Below are positions 1-7,466 of a stretch of 15,433 bases of DNA, one piece after another. The stretch is from an uncultured Verrucomicrobiota bacterium (GTDB taxonomy: Bacteria; Verrucomicrobiota; Verrucomicrobiia; Chthoniobacterales; SZAS-18), in contig CALMOL010000305.1 of assembly GCA_937871685.1 (NCBI GenBank), forward strand, positions 1 through 15,433, written 5' to 3'. The position numbers and the translations under genes are program-made. Each line of letters opens with the position of its first letter. Position 1 is the first letter of the stretch. The notes under the pieces are model-generated. The model worked only from the letters and a program-made list of their open reading frames with translations. It had not been told where the DNA came from and ran no database searches.

Positions 1-82
1 GCGCGACACCGCCTTGGGATCGAAGCCGCGGTTGCGCAGAGAAGGCGGTGTCGCGCTGACGCCTGCCACCGCACTCCAAGTC
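1..82. repeat. Dispersed repeat fragment with a perfect 15-bp stem-loop
   Basis: Bases 1-15 (GCGCGACACCGCCTT) are an exact reverse complement of 42-56, with a 26-nt loop. The element begins at or before the window edge, so its left boundary is unknown. The unpaired tail, TGACGCCTGCCACCGCACTCC, continues to about position 79. It lies 31 nt beyond the stop codon of the minus-strand AsmA-like gene, so it could act as that gene's 3' hairpin. There is no T-run, so it is not a textbook intrinsic terminator. The tail resembles a dispersed element I associate with verrucomicrobial genomes. That is recollection, not a search result. Confidence 0.6.
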
Positions 83-87
83 AGGAA

Positions 88-2721
88 TCACGGCTTCTTG
101 GCGGGGACGCGGGGCTTCGCCTTGGCCGGGGCCGGCGTGGCGGCAGGCGGCGCGGCCAGGGCGGACAACTGCCACACCGGCGCGGAAAGCGGCCCCTCGG
201 TCTGGAACTGCGCCAGCGCGCTCAGGGGATACGCGATCGCGCCGATTGCCCCCTGCGCGTTGGACCGCATGCGAAAGTTCATCCGGTCGTCGCCCTTGAT
301 GCTCACCCAGCCTCGGCCGATCAGCGCGAAGCCGCCGCCGCGGATGAGGAAGTTGTCCGTCGCCATGTGACCGCCGCCGATGGCGAAGTCGGCCGTGCCC
401 TCGCGCGCCGGCTGGTAGCCGAGGCCCGGCACCGCCTTGCCCAGCAGCACCGAGAGCGGGCCGAAGACCGGGATGGCCAGCACGTTGCCGTCCACGCGCA
501 GCGAGCCCTTGCCGGCGAAGCGCGTCGTGTCCGTGCCAGTGCCGGAAAACTCTACCCGCCCGCCAAAGCGGCCTTTGGTCTCGGAGAAGTCCAGCCAGTG
601 CTTGGTGAGCGCCGGGAAATCGGCGTTCTGCCCCTCCAACCGGCCGCGAAATTCGGGCGGCTCGCCCTTCTTCTCGTAGCGCACGTCGGCCTCGCCGGTC
701 CACTTGCCGCCGAAGCCTTCCGCCTGTAAGCCGCGGATTTCCAGGCTTCGGTCGTGGAAGGTCAGGCGGCCGTGGAGCTTCGTGACCGGCACCTGCCGCT
801 TGGGAAGCTGCACGTCGAGGCCGCCGGGCGCGTCGAGGTCGAGATGGAGATCCGTGTCCGGGCCGCCTTTCAAACCCGCCATGCCGGTGACGAGGATGTC
901 GGGCACCTTCCGAAACCGGTAGGGCAGGGCGAAGCGCACCCAGTCGGGATCGATCCACCGGATCGCCTCCGCCGGCCAAAGGCGCACGCGGGTGTTCTCG
1001 AAGTGCAACTCGCGCCGCAGCACCTCCCAGGTGATGACGTCGGCGGTGGCGCCGCCTTCGGGACGCTCGATGGAGAGCTTCCGCACCGTCAGCGTGAGCT
1101 GGCGGAAATCCAGTTCGCCCGAGGCCCGCGTGGCCGCCACGCCGCGAAAGCGCGAGCGCTTCAGGTCAAAGCGCCCCTTCGCAGTGAGCGTGAGCGGGTT
1201 GAGGAAGGAGCGCCCCTCCGCCGTGAACTCGATCCGCGGCGGGTCCTGGAACGCCAGCTCGCCCACCACCGCGCGCCCCTCGCGCGGCAACAGCGGCGCG
1301 AGCACGTCCGGGTCGAGCGTGGAGACCACCTGCGCGCGGCATTCCGTGGGCGATTGCATCAGGTCGCCCTTCAGCTCGCCCGAGCGGTGCGCCAGGCGCA
1401 GGCCGCGCAGATACCAGGAGCCATCGCGCCACGAGAACTCGGACGAGAGCCGGTCGAAGGCCGCGCCGCGCATCACCAGCGCGCGGGCCTCGATTTTGCC
1501 CGTCAGCTCCAGGTCCGGCTCGGTGCTGGCCGGCTCGCCGCCGACGCCCCGGTGTGCGCCCGGCACGCGGAAGCGGAAGGACGTCTCCAGCTTTGGCGGC
1601 TCGCCCGCCTGGAGGCCGTATTCAAGGCCCGCCGGCCAGAACTCGGTGAACAGCGCGGCGAGATCCAAATCCGAGCGCACTTCGCCCGACGCCATCCCGG
1701 TGGCCAAGCGGAACTCGGCTTGCGCCCGGAGCCGGCCGCGCGCATCCGCCGCCGTCAGTTGCTCGACTTGGACGAGGCCGCCGCCGTAGCGCGCGGTAAG
1801 CTGGAAGGCGCGCAGGGCGTAGCGGCCGTGCTGCACGCCGTCGCACCGGAAGATGGCGCTCGCGGTGAGCGTTTCCGGCTTGGCGGCGTCGCCGCCGAAT
1901 TCCACCTCCAGGCGCGGCGTGCCGCCGGAAAACTTCAGCGCCCTCAACTCCTCGAGCACCCGTCGCGCGAGCCGCCGGCGCGCGGCCAGCGCCTGGGCCG
2001 CGGGCGGGTCGCCCACGCGGAGCACGCTGAGATCCTTGGCCTCCACCGTGCCGCGGGCGGAAAAGCGAATGCCCTCGCAGTCGCCCTCGGCCTGCGCGAG
2101 GCGCACTTGGCCGGGCAGGAAGAGGAACCGCGCGCGCAGTCGCCGGATCTCGTAGCGCGGGCTCTGCGGGTCGCTCGCGTCCACCGGCAGCGAGGCACGC
2201 GCGTCGCGCAGGTCCACCGAGTTGAGGAAAGGCTCGCGCCGGAACAGATCGGCCAGGCGCACGTCCACCGCCGCGCGCGTGACGAACAGCGTGCCGGCCG
2301 AGGGCTGGTCGGCGCGGGAAAGGGTGACGTTGCGCGCCACGAGGCCCTCGAAGGGGTCGAGCGTGAGCTTCTGCACCGTCACGTCCAGCCCGTAGCGGCG
2401 CAGTTCCTGCGAGAGGTAGGTGCGCCATTTCTTGGTGAACCCGCGCGTATAAACATACCACGCCGCCCAAAGCGTGGTGCCTAGCAGCGCCAGCGAGATG
2501 CCCAGCGCGAGGCGGAACCACAGCCGCCGCCCTTTCCGCCGCTGGGCGTTGGCGAGCTGCACGCGCTCCGTGGTCGAGGAAAGCAGGAACCCCCGCGGCC
2601 GCGAGGGGGCGGCGTCCTCGCCGGGGGCTCCCGGGCGCGGCGGCGCGATGACGGCCTCATTCCCCGCGCTTTCCGCGGGGGAGGACGAATTTCCCGCGGT
2701 TGGCTCTTGACGATCCGGCAC
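88..2721 (-). CDS. Large AsmA-like / DUF3971-type envelope protein
   Basis: An 877-residue protein with a short cytoplasmic N-terminus rich in Pro, Ala and Ser. One hydrophobic membrane anchor lies at about residues 68-92, preceded by a basic stretch (RRKGRR). A long beta-rich region full of alternating short strands follows, and the tail (from about 860) is Ala/Pro/Lys-rich. This is the AsmA/YhdP/TamB-like layout, in which a periplasmic beta-rich rod is tethered to the inner membrane and helps maintain or traffic outer-membrane lipids. The C-terminal part, with Gly-rich strands such as GGGFALIGRGWVSIKGDDRM, resembles the AsmA C-terminal region. Start is GTG; the next gene's ATG begins one base away on the other strand, so one or both starts may lie further in. 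An internal GTG at about residue 54 is the only other start I noticed before the anchor. Exact subfamily unproven. Confidence 0.75.
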   Translation of the reverse strand: MPDRQEPTAGNSSSPAESAGNEAVIAPPRPGAPGEDAAPSRPRGFLLSSTTERVQLANAQRRKGRRLWFRLALGISLALLGTTLWAAWYVYTRGFTKKWRTYLSQELRRYGLDVTVQKLTLDPFEGLVARNVTLSRADQPSAGTLFVTRAAVDVRLADLFRREPFLNSVDLRDARASLPVDASDPQSPRYEIRRLRARFLFLPGQVRLAQAEGDCEGIRFSARGTVEAKDLSVLRVGDPPAAQALAARRRLARRVLEELRALKFSGGTPRLEVEFGGDAAKPETLTASAIFRCDGVQHGRYALRAFQLTARYGGGLVQVEQLTAADARGRLRAQAEFRLATGMASGEVRSDLDLAALFTEFWPAGLEYGLQAGEPPKLETSFRFRVPGAHRGVGGEPASTEPDLELTGKIEARALVMRGAAFDRLSSEFSWRDGSWYLRGLRLAHRSGELKGDLMQSPTECRAQVVSTLDPDVLAPLLPREGRAVVGELAFQDPPRIEFTAEGRSFLNPLTLTAKGRFDLKRSRFRGVAATRASGELDFRQLTLTVRKLSIERPEGGATADVITWEVLRRELHFENTRVRLWPAEAIRWIDPDWVRFALPYRFRKVPDILVTGMAGLKGGPDTDLHLDLDAPGGLDVQLPKRQVPVTKLHGRLTFHDRSLEIRGLQAEGFGGKWTGEADVRYEKKGEPPEFRGRLEGQNADFPALTKHWLDFSETKGRFGGRVEFSGTGTDTTRFAGKGSLRVDGNVLAIPVFGPLSVLLGKAVPGLGYQPAREGTADFAIGGGHMATDNFLIRGGGFALIGRGWVSIKGDDRMNFRMRSNAQGAIGAIAYPLSALAQFQTEGPLSAPVWQLSALAAPPAATPAPAKAKPRVPAKKP

Positions 2722-2722
2722 A

Positions 2723-3454
2723 ATGGATGCTTCGACTTTACCCCCGATGATTCAAGCCAATTGTCGGGACCGGTTCACTGCCGAGGACTTCCAATTCGTG
2801 ACCCAGGCGCTGGGGACGACGCCTGAGACAAGGGTATCGCTGGTGGAGCTGCTCACGGACGTCGCCGCGCGTGACCTCGTGCTCGACCACGACCGCCTGG
2901 CCGACGCGATCCTCTCGGGCACGGGGCAACTGCGCATCTCGCCGCGGTTGTATTTTTACGTGCTCACCCGCCGCGTGCTGCGCCAGGCGGACCTCGACGA
3001 CCGCGCGCTGGCTGACTACCTCGCCTCGCTGCTGGAGCACTTCACCCGGCGCGTGCGCCTGTCGGCCTCCGGCGGGGCCGCCGCGCGGGGCGAGACCTAT
3101 CTGTCCGACCTGCTCATCGCCCTTCGCGGGGCCGATTCCACGCGCACCTACCTGCTGCGCACCGAGGCCGCCAACACCGCCCTCTTCCAGGCCGGCATCT
3201 TCCACGAGGCCGTGCTCCACCGCGCCAAGCGCGGCGCGCCGGACCCGTGGTTCTACGAGGAGGTGGGCCGCGCGAGCTTCCAGGCCGCGGCCGGCCATCC
3301 CGCGGCGCGCCGGAGCGGCTTGGCGGAATTGTTCGCGCTGCTGGCCGAGGAATTCCGCCGCATTCGCCGCGCCTTGAACGACCTCGCCGACCGGCTGCTG
3401 AACCTCGACGACGGCGGCTTGGTGCTGCCGCATCAGGCCCGAGGTGAATCGTGA
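2723..3454 (+). CDS. Uncharacterised helical protein
   Basis: A 243-residue soluble protein with no signal peptide or membrane segment. It is almost entirely predicted helix, with heptad-like Leu/Arg/Glu patterning. Recognisable stretches are an early FTAEDFQFV helix, a SPRLYFYVLTRRVL segment in the middle, FYEEVGRASF at about 178-187, and a charged C-terminal helix (LLAEEFRRIRRALNDLADRL). I do not recognise a family. Coding character is clear: codon third positions are strongly G/C and the ORF is uninterrupted. Start could be ATG 2723, or the second Met at 2747, which would leave more room for the divergent gene. The stop codon lies inside the first arm of an inverted repeat. The next gene on the same strand is also an uncharacterised helical protein, so the two may be co-transcribed. 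Confidence 0.7.
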   Translation: MDASTLPPMIQANCRDRFTAEDFQFVTQALGTTPETRVSLVELLTDVAARDLVLDHDRLADAILSGTGQLRISPRLYFYVLTRRVLRQADLDDRALADYLASLLEHFTRRVRLSASGGAAARGETYLSDLLIALRGADSTRTYLLRTEAANTALFQAGIFHEAVLHRAKRGAPDPWFYEEVGRASFQAAAGHPAARRSGLAELFALLAEEFRRIRRALNDLADRLLNLDDGGLVLPHQARGES

Positions 3455-3573
3455 ATGGTGAATGGTGAATCGTGCCGGCCCCCGGAATAAACGCCGTCTC
3501 CAAGCCGCCCAGCGCCCGCCCTTTCCTCATCCTGCTCGGCCACCATTCACGATTCACGATCTACGATTCACCT
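3442..3573. repeat. Inverted repeat with 7-bp micro-tandem arms
   Basis: The left arm (3444-3474) is four tandem copies of a 7-mer, GTGAATC or GTGAATG, plus a final GTG. The right arm (3541-3573) reads, on the opposite strand, AGGTGAATCGTAGATCG and then further GTGAATS units, so the two arms pair over about 30 bp. The loop of about 65 nt is GC-rich and has no ORF of its own. The stop codon of the upstream gene (TGA 3452-3454) falls inside the second 7-mer unit. The in-frame extension of the next gene through this element is repeat translation and was excluded. Confidence 0.85.
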
Positions 3574-3590
3574 CGGTCCACCTCTGCCTC

Positions 3591-4286
3591 ATGGACGACA
3601 CCCTCTTCGCCCAGATCCAGCGACTCTTCGAGCGCACCTACGCGGCGGTGGGGGTGAACCTGGAGGAATGCCTCATCGACCGACGACGCTGCGCGCAGCT
3701 TTCCGCGCTGGCCGGCGCGCAGGCGCGCGAACTGAGCCACGTGGCGCGCACCTTCCTGCGCCAGTGCGACGGCCGCCTCCACATCGGCATCTACTATTCG
3801 AGCTGGCTGATCGAGCAGTTGGAGCGGCATGACCCGCGCCGCGCGCTGAGCGACGACAACATCGCCTGCCTGATCGCCTTCGTGGAGGAGATCAACCACG
3901 CCCTCCACGCCGCGCTCGCCTTCCAGCGTGGCGAGCGTGCCCTGCGTGACGAGGCCTTCGCGCGCAACCTGGAACTCCAGGCCGGCGTGGACACCTATCT
4001 GGTGCTGTTGCTCTTCGTGGCGTTCTACCGCCGCCCCCAGCTCGTGTCCGACGCTGACCGCCGCTGGCTGCGCTTCCACCTTTTCGCCCGCCGTGATCCG
4101 CGCGCCTACGAGTCGCGCGCCCTGCGCGGTCGCTACCTGGAAACCTCGCGCCTCTCGGCCCGCTACACGCGCTACCTCGACGGCCTGAACAACGCCCGCC
4201 GCCACGAGGAAATCCGCGTTTTTCACGCCCTGGATTACCCCGCGAAGAAAGCGCGCATCCTGGCCCTGCCTCCCCGGCGCGCATAG
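3591..4286 (+). CDS. Uncharacterised helical protein with an ExxNH-type motif
   Basis: A 231-residue predicted all-helical protein from ATG 3591. An in-frame start at 3462 exists but would translate the palindromic repeat, so the first Met after the repeat was chosen. No signal peptide is seen. Notable features are VGVNLEECLIDRRR near residues 21-33, HIGIYYSSWLIEQLE at 64-78, FVEEINHALHAALAF at 97-111 (E99, E100, H103), and NLELQAGVDTYLVLLLF at 126-142 (E128, D134). Acidic and His residues spaced ExxNH and ExxxxxD on consecutive helices could bind metal, as in ferritin-like folds, but that is speculation. The family was not recognised. It lies 136 bp after the other helical hypothetical gene and ends in a strong hairpin. 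Confidence 0.7.
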   Translation: MDDTLFAQIQRLFERTYAAVGVNLEECLIDRRRCAQLSALAGAQARELSHVARTFLRQCDGRLHIGIYYSSWLIEQLERHDPRRALSDDNIACLIAFVEEINHALHAALAFQRGERALRDEAFARNLELQAGVDTYLVLLLFVAFYRRPQLVSDADRRWLRFHLFARRDPRAYESRALRGRYLETSRLSARYTRYLDGLNNARRHEEIRVFHALDYPAKKARILALPPRRA

Positions 4287-4318
4287 CCCTGAAGACCTCC
4301 GCCCGGTCTTCCAGGGCT
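4285..4318 (+). terminator. Hairpin at the 3' end of the 3591-4286 gene
   Basis: AGCCCTGAAGACC pairs with GGTCTTCCAGGGCT across an 8-nt loop, giving 13 pairs with a single bulged base. It begins within the TAG stop codon. No T-tract follows (the next bases are ACGGGG), so it is probably a transcript-end or stabilising hairpin and not a classic intrinsic terminator. Confidence 0.55.
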
Positions 4319-5117
4319 ACGGGGTCAATTCCGGGGCCTCTACAACTCAGGCCGACCCCTCTTGGAATCTGGTCGCGTCTCGAGATGAGGAGAACGCAAT
4401 GGGGCAAGCGGCGGCTCTGCCCGCCCCGGTCGCCAAGCGAGAGGACGCCGCCGGTCGATCCGCCCCGGCCGAGCGACCGCCGGCACGGCCGGGCGACGCC
4501 GATTCTCTCCCGCGGCCTCCCCTCCGTCCGCGCCGACCAACGCTCCACCAGAAGCGCCCCGTCGAAATCGGGCGCCGAGACCCCGAGGAGACCACTTGCC
4601 GGACGACCCACCGGCTACTTCTCCAACTCCCCACGGGAGGTTTCGAAGTGGCCAGTGGGTGGTGCAAAACCTCCCGCGACCGGTCTGGAACCTCCCGCGG
4701 CTGGCTAGCGACTAGCCACTGGCACATGCAAAACCTCCCGCGGCAGGACCGGAACCTCCCGCGGCGGGTTTGGAACCACCCACTGGCACGTCCAAAACCT
4801 CCCGCGACAGGTCTGGAACCTCCCGCGGCTGGTTGGGAACCACCCACTGGCACGTCCAAAACCTCCCGCGAGAGGTTTGGAAGCGGCCCCGCTGGACCTA
4901 CATTCGCCTTCAGACCGACCAGTTCAGCCAACCGCCTCGACTGCGCTGCCCCCTGCGATGGACGCGGCGCCTGACACTCTCTGGCCAGCGGTGATCTTCC
5001 ACCTTGCTCAGCATGAGGCGGCTCGGCCTGCATCTTTCCACGCGGCGTGATGGTCATCCGGCCGGTCTCGAACATTTCGCCTTTCGCTTTTTCGGCTTTC
5101 GCTCCATCCGTCCCGGA
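4319..5117. other. Gene-free stretch containing a repeat array
   Basis: About 800 bp with no convincing gene. Open frames cross it on both strands, but they are GC-rich, low-complexity and Arg/Pro-dominated, and they run through the 64-bp repeat array, whose period is not a multiple of three. 4319-4632 and 4886-5050 hold unrecognised sequence. 5080-5106 has short CTTTCGCTTTTTCGGCTTTC-like stretches resembling another degenerate micro-repeat just before the next gene. No tRNA, CRISPR or riboswitch is visible. Confidence 0.6.
4633..4885. repeat. 64-bp higher-order tandem repeat array
   Basis: CAAAACCTCCCGCG starts at 4665, 4729, 4793 and 4857, exactly 64 bp apart each time. Each full unit divides into three related monomers of 22, 21 and 21 bp. 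These begin CAAAACCTCCCGCG, GGAACCTCCCGCGGC and GGAACCACCCACTGGC; the third monomer of the first unit has diverged. The fourth unit is cut after one monomer. A half copy in reverse orientation (4634-4664, containing CGGGAGGTTT and GCCAGTGGGTGGT) precedes the array. The fourth unit's AACCTCCCGCGAGAGGTT (4860-4877) is nearly palindromic. Since 64 is not divisible by three, no protein repeat is encoded. Confidence 0.85.
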
Positions 5118-5996
5118 GTGTCGTCGTTCCATCTCACCGTCCTTGGCTCCGGTTCCGCGGGAAACTGCGCGCTGGTCGAGACGGCGGACGGCACGCGCGT
5201 CCTGATCGACGCGGGCCTGAGCGCGCGGCAGGTCGTGACGCGCTTGGCGACGCTCGGCCTCCAGCCCGAGCAACTGCACGGGATCCTCATCACCCACGAG
5301 CACGGCGATCACGCCAGCTCGCTGGAAATCCTCTGCCGCCGCTGCCCCGAGCTGCCGATCTACGCCACGCGCCTGTGCGGCGAGGCGCTGCGGGCCGAGT
5401 CGCGCGGACCCGGCCTGCGCACGCACCGGGCGTGGCGCCTGTTCCAGCCCGGCCGCGGGTTTCACATCGGCGGTCTCGCGGTGGAATCTTTCCCGGTGCC
5501 CCACGACGCCGCTGACCCCGTGGGCTTCACCCTCCGCTGCGGCGACGCCGTGCTGGCCGTCCTCTCCGACCTCGGCCACGCCACCAAGCTCGCCCTGGAG
5601 CATGCCCGCGCCGCCACCACGCTCTTCATCGAGGCCAATCACGACGGCCCGCTCCTCCAGCAGGACACGAAGCGCCCCTGGTCCGTGAAGCAGCGCATTC
5701 TTTCCCGCCACGGCCACCTTTCCAACGATGCCGCCGCCCGCGCCGTGGCCGACCTCCTTACTTCCGGCGCCCCGTTGCAGCGGGTGGTGCTCGGCCACCT
5801 CTCGCGCGACTGCAACCAGCCCGACCTCGCCTCCGGCGCCGTCCGCGCGCTCACGCCCGGAGCCGCGCTGGAGATCCACTGCGCCGCGCAGGCCGAGATC
5901 GGCCCCCGCCTGGGCATCGCGGCGCCGCCCGTGCTGGCCGCCGCCGAGCCGGCCGCGGCCCAATCGCGGTGGACGCCGCAGTTAGAACTGTTTTGA
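5118..5996 (+). CDS. MBL-fold hydrolase/nuclease of the WalJ/YycJ type
   Basis: A 292-residue cytosolic metallo-beta-lactamase-fold protein. The N-terminus FHLTVLGSGSAGNCALVE and the metal motif HEHGDH at about 60-65 (HxHxDH) are typical. Further family blocks follow in the right order: PVPHDAADPVGF, LSDLGHAT, EANHD, PWSVKQRILSRHGHLSN and VVLGHLSRDCN. These match the YycJ/WalJ group, which is linked to 5'-3' exonuclease activity and DNA repair in Bacillus. Nuclease activity here is inferred by family only. The frame is open further upstream (TTG 5004, ATG 5013), but that segment is repeat-like. GTG 5118 sits directly before the conserved first strand, so it was chosen. The last 35 or so residues are Ala/Pro-rich and extend beyond the usual family length. 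Confidence 0.88.
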   Translation: MSSFHLTVLGSGSAGNCALVETADGTRVLIDAGLSARQVVTRLATLGLQPEQLHGILITHEHGDHASSLEILCRRCPELPIYATRLCGEALRAESRGPGLRTHRAWRLFQPGRGFHIGGLAVESFPVPHDAADPVGFTLRCGDAVLAVLSDLGHATKLALEHARAATTLFIEANHDGPLLQQDTKRPWSVKQRILSRHGHLSNDAAARAVADLLTSGAPLQRVVLGHLSRDCNQPDLASGAVRALTPGAALEIHCAAQAEIGPRLGIAAPPVLAAAEPAAAQSRWTPQLELF

Positions 5997-6011
5997 GCGT
6001 CGCTCGGACAG

Positions 6012-6086
6012 GCCACGGAGGCACGGAGAACACGGAGAAAGTTCATCGTCCGTCTTCCCCCTCCGCGGTCTCCGTGCCTCCGTGGC
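6012..6086. repeat. Inverted repeat, CACGGAG type
   Basis: The left arm 6012-6037 contains three spaced CACGGAG units (GCCACGGAGGCACGGAG, then AACACGGAG). The right arm 6061-6086 is its reverse complement apart from a few bases (CTCCGCGGTCTCCGTGCC, then TCCGTGGC). The loop is 23 nt. It starts 15 nt after the stop of the MBL gene and ends 6 nt before the ATG of the thioesterase. Confidence 0.88.
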
Positions 6087-6092
6087 AATCTC

Positions 6093-6518
6093 ATGACCAC
6101 TCCCTCGCCCTTGGCTCCGCCGCGCCACGTTTGGCGCACGCAGGTGTATTTCTTCGACACCGACTGCGGCGGCGTGGTCCACAACCTCGCCTACCTCCGC
6201 TGGATCGAGGCCGCCCGCACCCACCTCGTCGAGGAACTCGGCATGGACCTGCGCGCCATGGCCGCCGAGCAAAAATACCCCGTCCTCGTCCGCACCGAGA
6301 TCGACTACGCGCGCCCGGCCCTGCTGAACGACCTCGTCGAGGTGGATGGCATCCTGGAACGCTGCTCCCGCGCCCGCTTCTGGGTCGCCTTCGAGGTGCG
6401 CCGCCCCGCCGATGGCACGGTGCTCGTCCGCTGCCGCCAGACCCTCGCCCTCGTCCAGATGCCCTCCGGCCGCCCGCTGCCCGCGCCCGCCGCTTGGCGG
6501 ACGGACGGTGAGAGGTAG
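6093..6518 (+). CDS. Acyl-CoA thioesterase, YbgC/4-hydroxybenzoyl-CoA thioesterase-like
   Basis: A 141-residue single hotdog-fold domain. The signature FFDTDCGGVVHNLAYLRWIE (about 20-39) matches the YbgC/4-HBT block in which the second Asp (D24 here) is the catalytic residue. A second conserved stretch, YPVLVRTEIDYARPALLND, follows at about 62-80, as usual. Length matches the family (130-145 residues). YbgC-type enzymes hydrolyse acyl-CoA thioesters and, in Proteobacteria, sit beside tol-pal. No tol-pal genes are seen here, so the substrate is unknown. No ribosome-binding sequence precedes the ATG, which lies right behind a CACGGAG palindrome. The TAG stop is inside the next inverted repeat. 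Confidence 0.9.
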   Translation: MTTPSPLAPPRHVWRTQVYFFDTDCGGVVHNLAYLRWIEAARTHLVEELGMDLRAMAAEQKYPVLVRTEIDYARPALLNDLVEVDGILERCSRARFWVAFEVRRPADGTVLVRCRQTLALVQMPSGRPLPAPAAWRTDGER

Positions 6519-6598
6519 GAAGGAAGAAGGCATAATGGGTGAAAATTCGAAGCGCGCCCCACCGAGCCGCGCGGCTACTTCTTCATTCCTACTTTCCG
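6511..6598. repeat. Inverted repeat, GGAAGAA type
   Basis: The left arm 6511-6531 (AGAGGTAGGAAGGAAGAAGG) pairs imperfectly with the right arm 6576-6598 (TACTTCTTCATTCCTACTTT then CC). Both arms are degenerate purine/pyrimidine micro-repeats, with a loop of about 45 nt. The stop codon TAG of the thioesterase gene (6516-6518) is part of the left arm. The element ends 2 nt before ATG 6601 of the next gene. Confidence 0.7.
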
Positions 6599-6600
6599 CC

Positions 6601-7344
6601 ATGCTCCTCCTCGGCCTCGACCTCGCCTGGGGCGAGCGTAACCCGGACGGCCTCTGCCTCGTGCGGGCCACGCGGCAGCGGGCGGAGATTGTCGCCTCGG
6701 GACGGAGCCAGGGGGACGATGCCCTGCTGGCGTGGGTGCGGCGGGCGCTGGGGCCACCCCCGGCCCGGCGGCGGGCCTTCGCGGCGCTGGATGCCCCCGT
6801 GGTCTGCCCGAACCTCACCGGCGCGCGGCCGGTGGATCGGCTGACCCACCGGCTCTTCGCCCGCTTCCACGCCGGCTGTTACCCGGCTAACCTCGGCAAG
6901 TGCCCGCGGCCAGCCCGGCTGGCGGCGCGGCTCGTCGCGGAAGAGGGATTCGCCGTCGGCTGGGGCTTGCCGCCGGCCCTGCCCCGGGCGGCGGCCGAGG
7001 TGTATCCGCACCCGGCCCTCGTGCGGATGCTCGGCCTGCCGCGGATCATCAAATACAAAAAAGGCCCTGCCGACGCCCGGCGCGCGGAGTGGCAGCGCCT
7101 CCAGCGGCTCCTCGGCGCTTGGCTCCGCCGGGAGCATCCGGAGTTCGTCCGCAACGCTGCCCTGCGCGATCTCCTTGGCGGCGTCCTGACGAAGGATCGC
7201 GAGGATCGGCTCGACGCCTTTGTCTGCGCGCTGATCGCCCATTGGCACTGGAAGCACGCCGGCCGGCGGTCCGAGATCATCGGCGACCTCCTCACGGGGT
7301 TTATTCTCCTGCCGGCCGCGTTATCCCCCGTTGCTGCTGGCTGA
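6601..7344 (+). CDS. DUF429 family protein (predicted RNase H-fold nuclease)
   Basis: A 247-residue protein. The N-terminal strand MLLLGLDLAWG carries the Asp that begins the DUF429 core. It is followed by a central VYPHPALVRMLGLPRIIKYK block and the C-terminal DRLDAFVCALIAHWHW helix with a conserved Asp. DUF429 proteins are predicted to adopt an RNase H-like fold with acidic metal-binding residues. No substrate is established. ATG 6535, in frame with an AG-rich upstream sequence, would add 22 residues, but those are encoded by the inverted repeat. ATG 6601 places the conserved strand at the very N-terminus, as expected. It follows the thioesterase gene on the same strand. Confidence 0.82.
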   Translation: MLLLGLDLAWGERNPDGLCLVRATRQRAEIVASGRSQGDDALLAWVRRALGPPPARRRAFAALDAPVVCPNLTGARPVDRLTHRLFARFHAGCYPANLGKCPRPARLAARLVAEEGFAVGWGLPPALPRAAAEVYPHPALVRMLGLPRIIKYKKGPADARRAEWQRLQRLLGAWLRREHPEFVRNAALRDLLGGVLTKDREDRLDAFVCALIAHWHWKHAGRRSEIIGDLLTGFILLPAALSPVAAG

Positions 7345-7466
7345 GGAGGAAGCGCCCACAAATTTTCCGGCGGAGCGCCAGAACGGCCACAAATCCCTGG
7401 CCGCCCGCAACATCCCCTGGCTTCCGCCAACAAAGCCTGCCAGCTTTCTGGATCGCCCGTGCCTGG

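Noticed and set aside
754..2484. A 576-codon open frame on the plus strand opposite the AsmA-like gene
   Set aside because: Antisense frame kept open by high GC. It is Arg/His/Ala-dominated with no domain, while the minus strand has a coherent envelope protein.
3462..3590. N-terminal extension of the 3591 gene
   Set aside because: It is translation of the GTGAATS inverted repeat and its loop.
4633..4885. CRISPR array
   Set aside because: The 64-bp period has no unique spacers; every part of each unit is repeated, and no cas genes are nearby.
4347..5963. A 538-codon minus-strand open frame
   Set aside because: It runs through the 64-bp repeat array and opposite the well-supported MBL gene.
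6535..6600. N-terminal extension of the DUF429 gene with an AG-rich upstream site
   Set aside because: The extension and its apparent ribosome-binding site are made of the inverted repeat; the conserved strand starts at ATG 6601.
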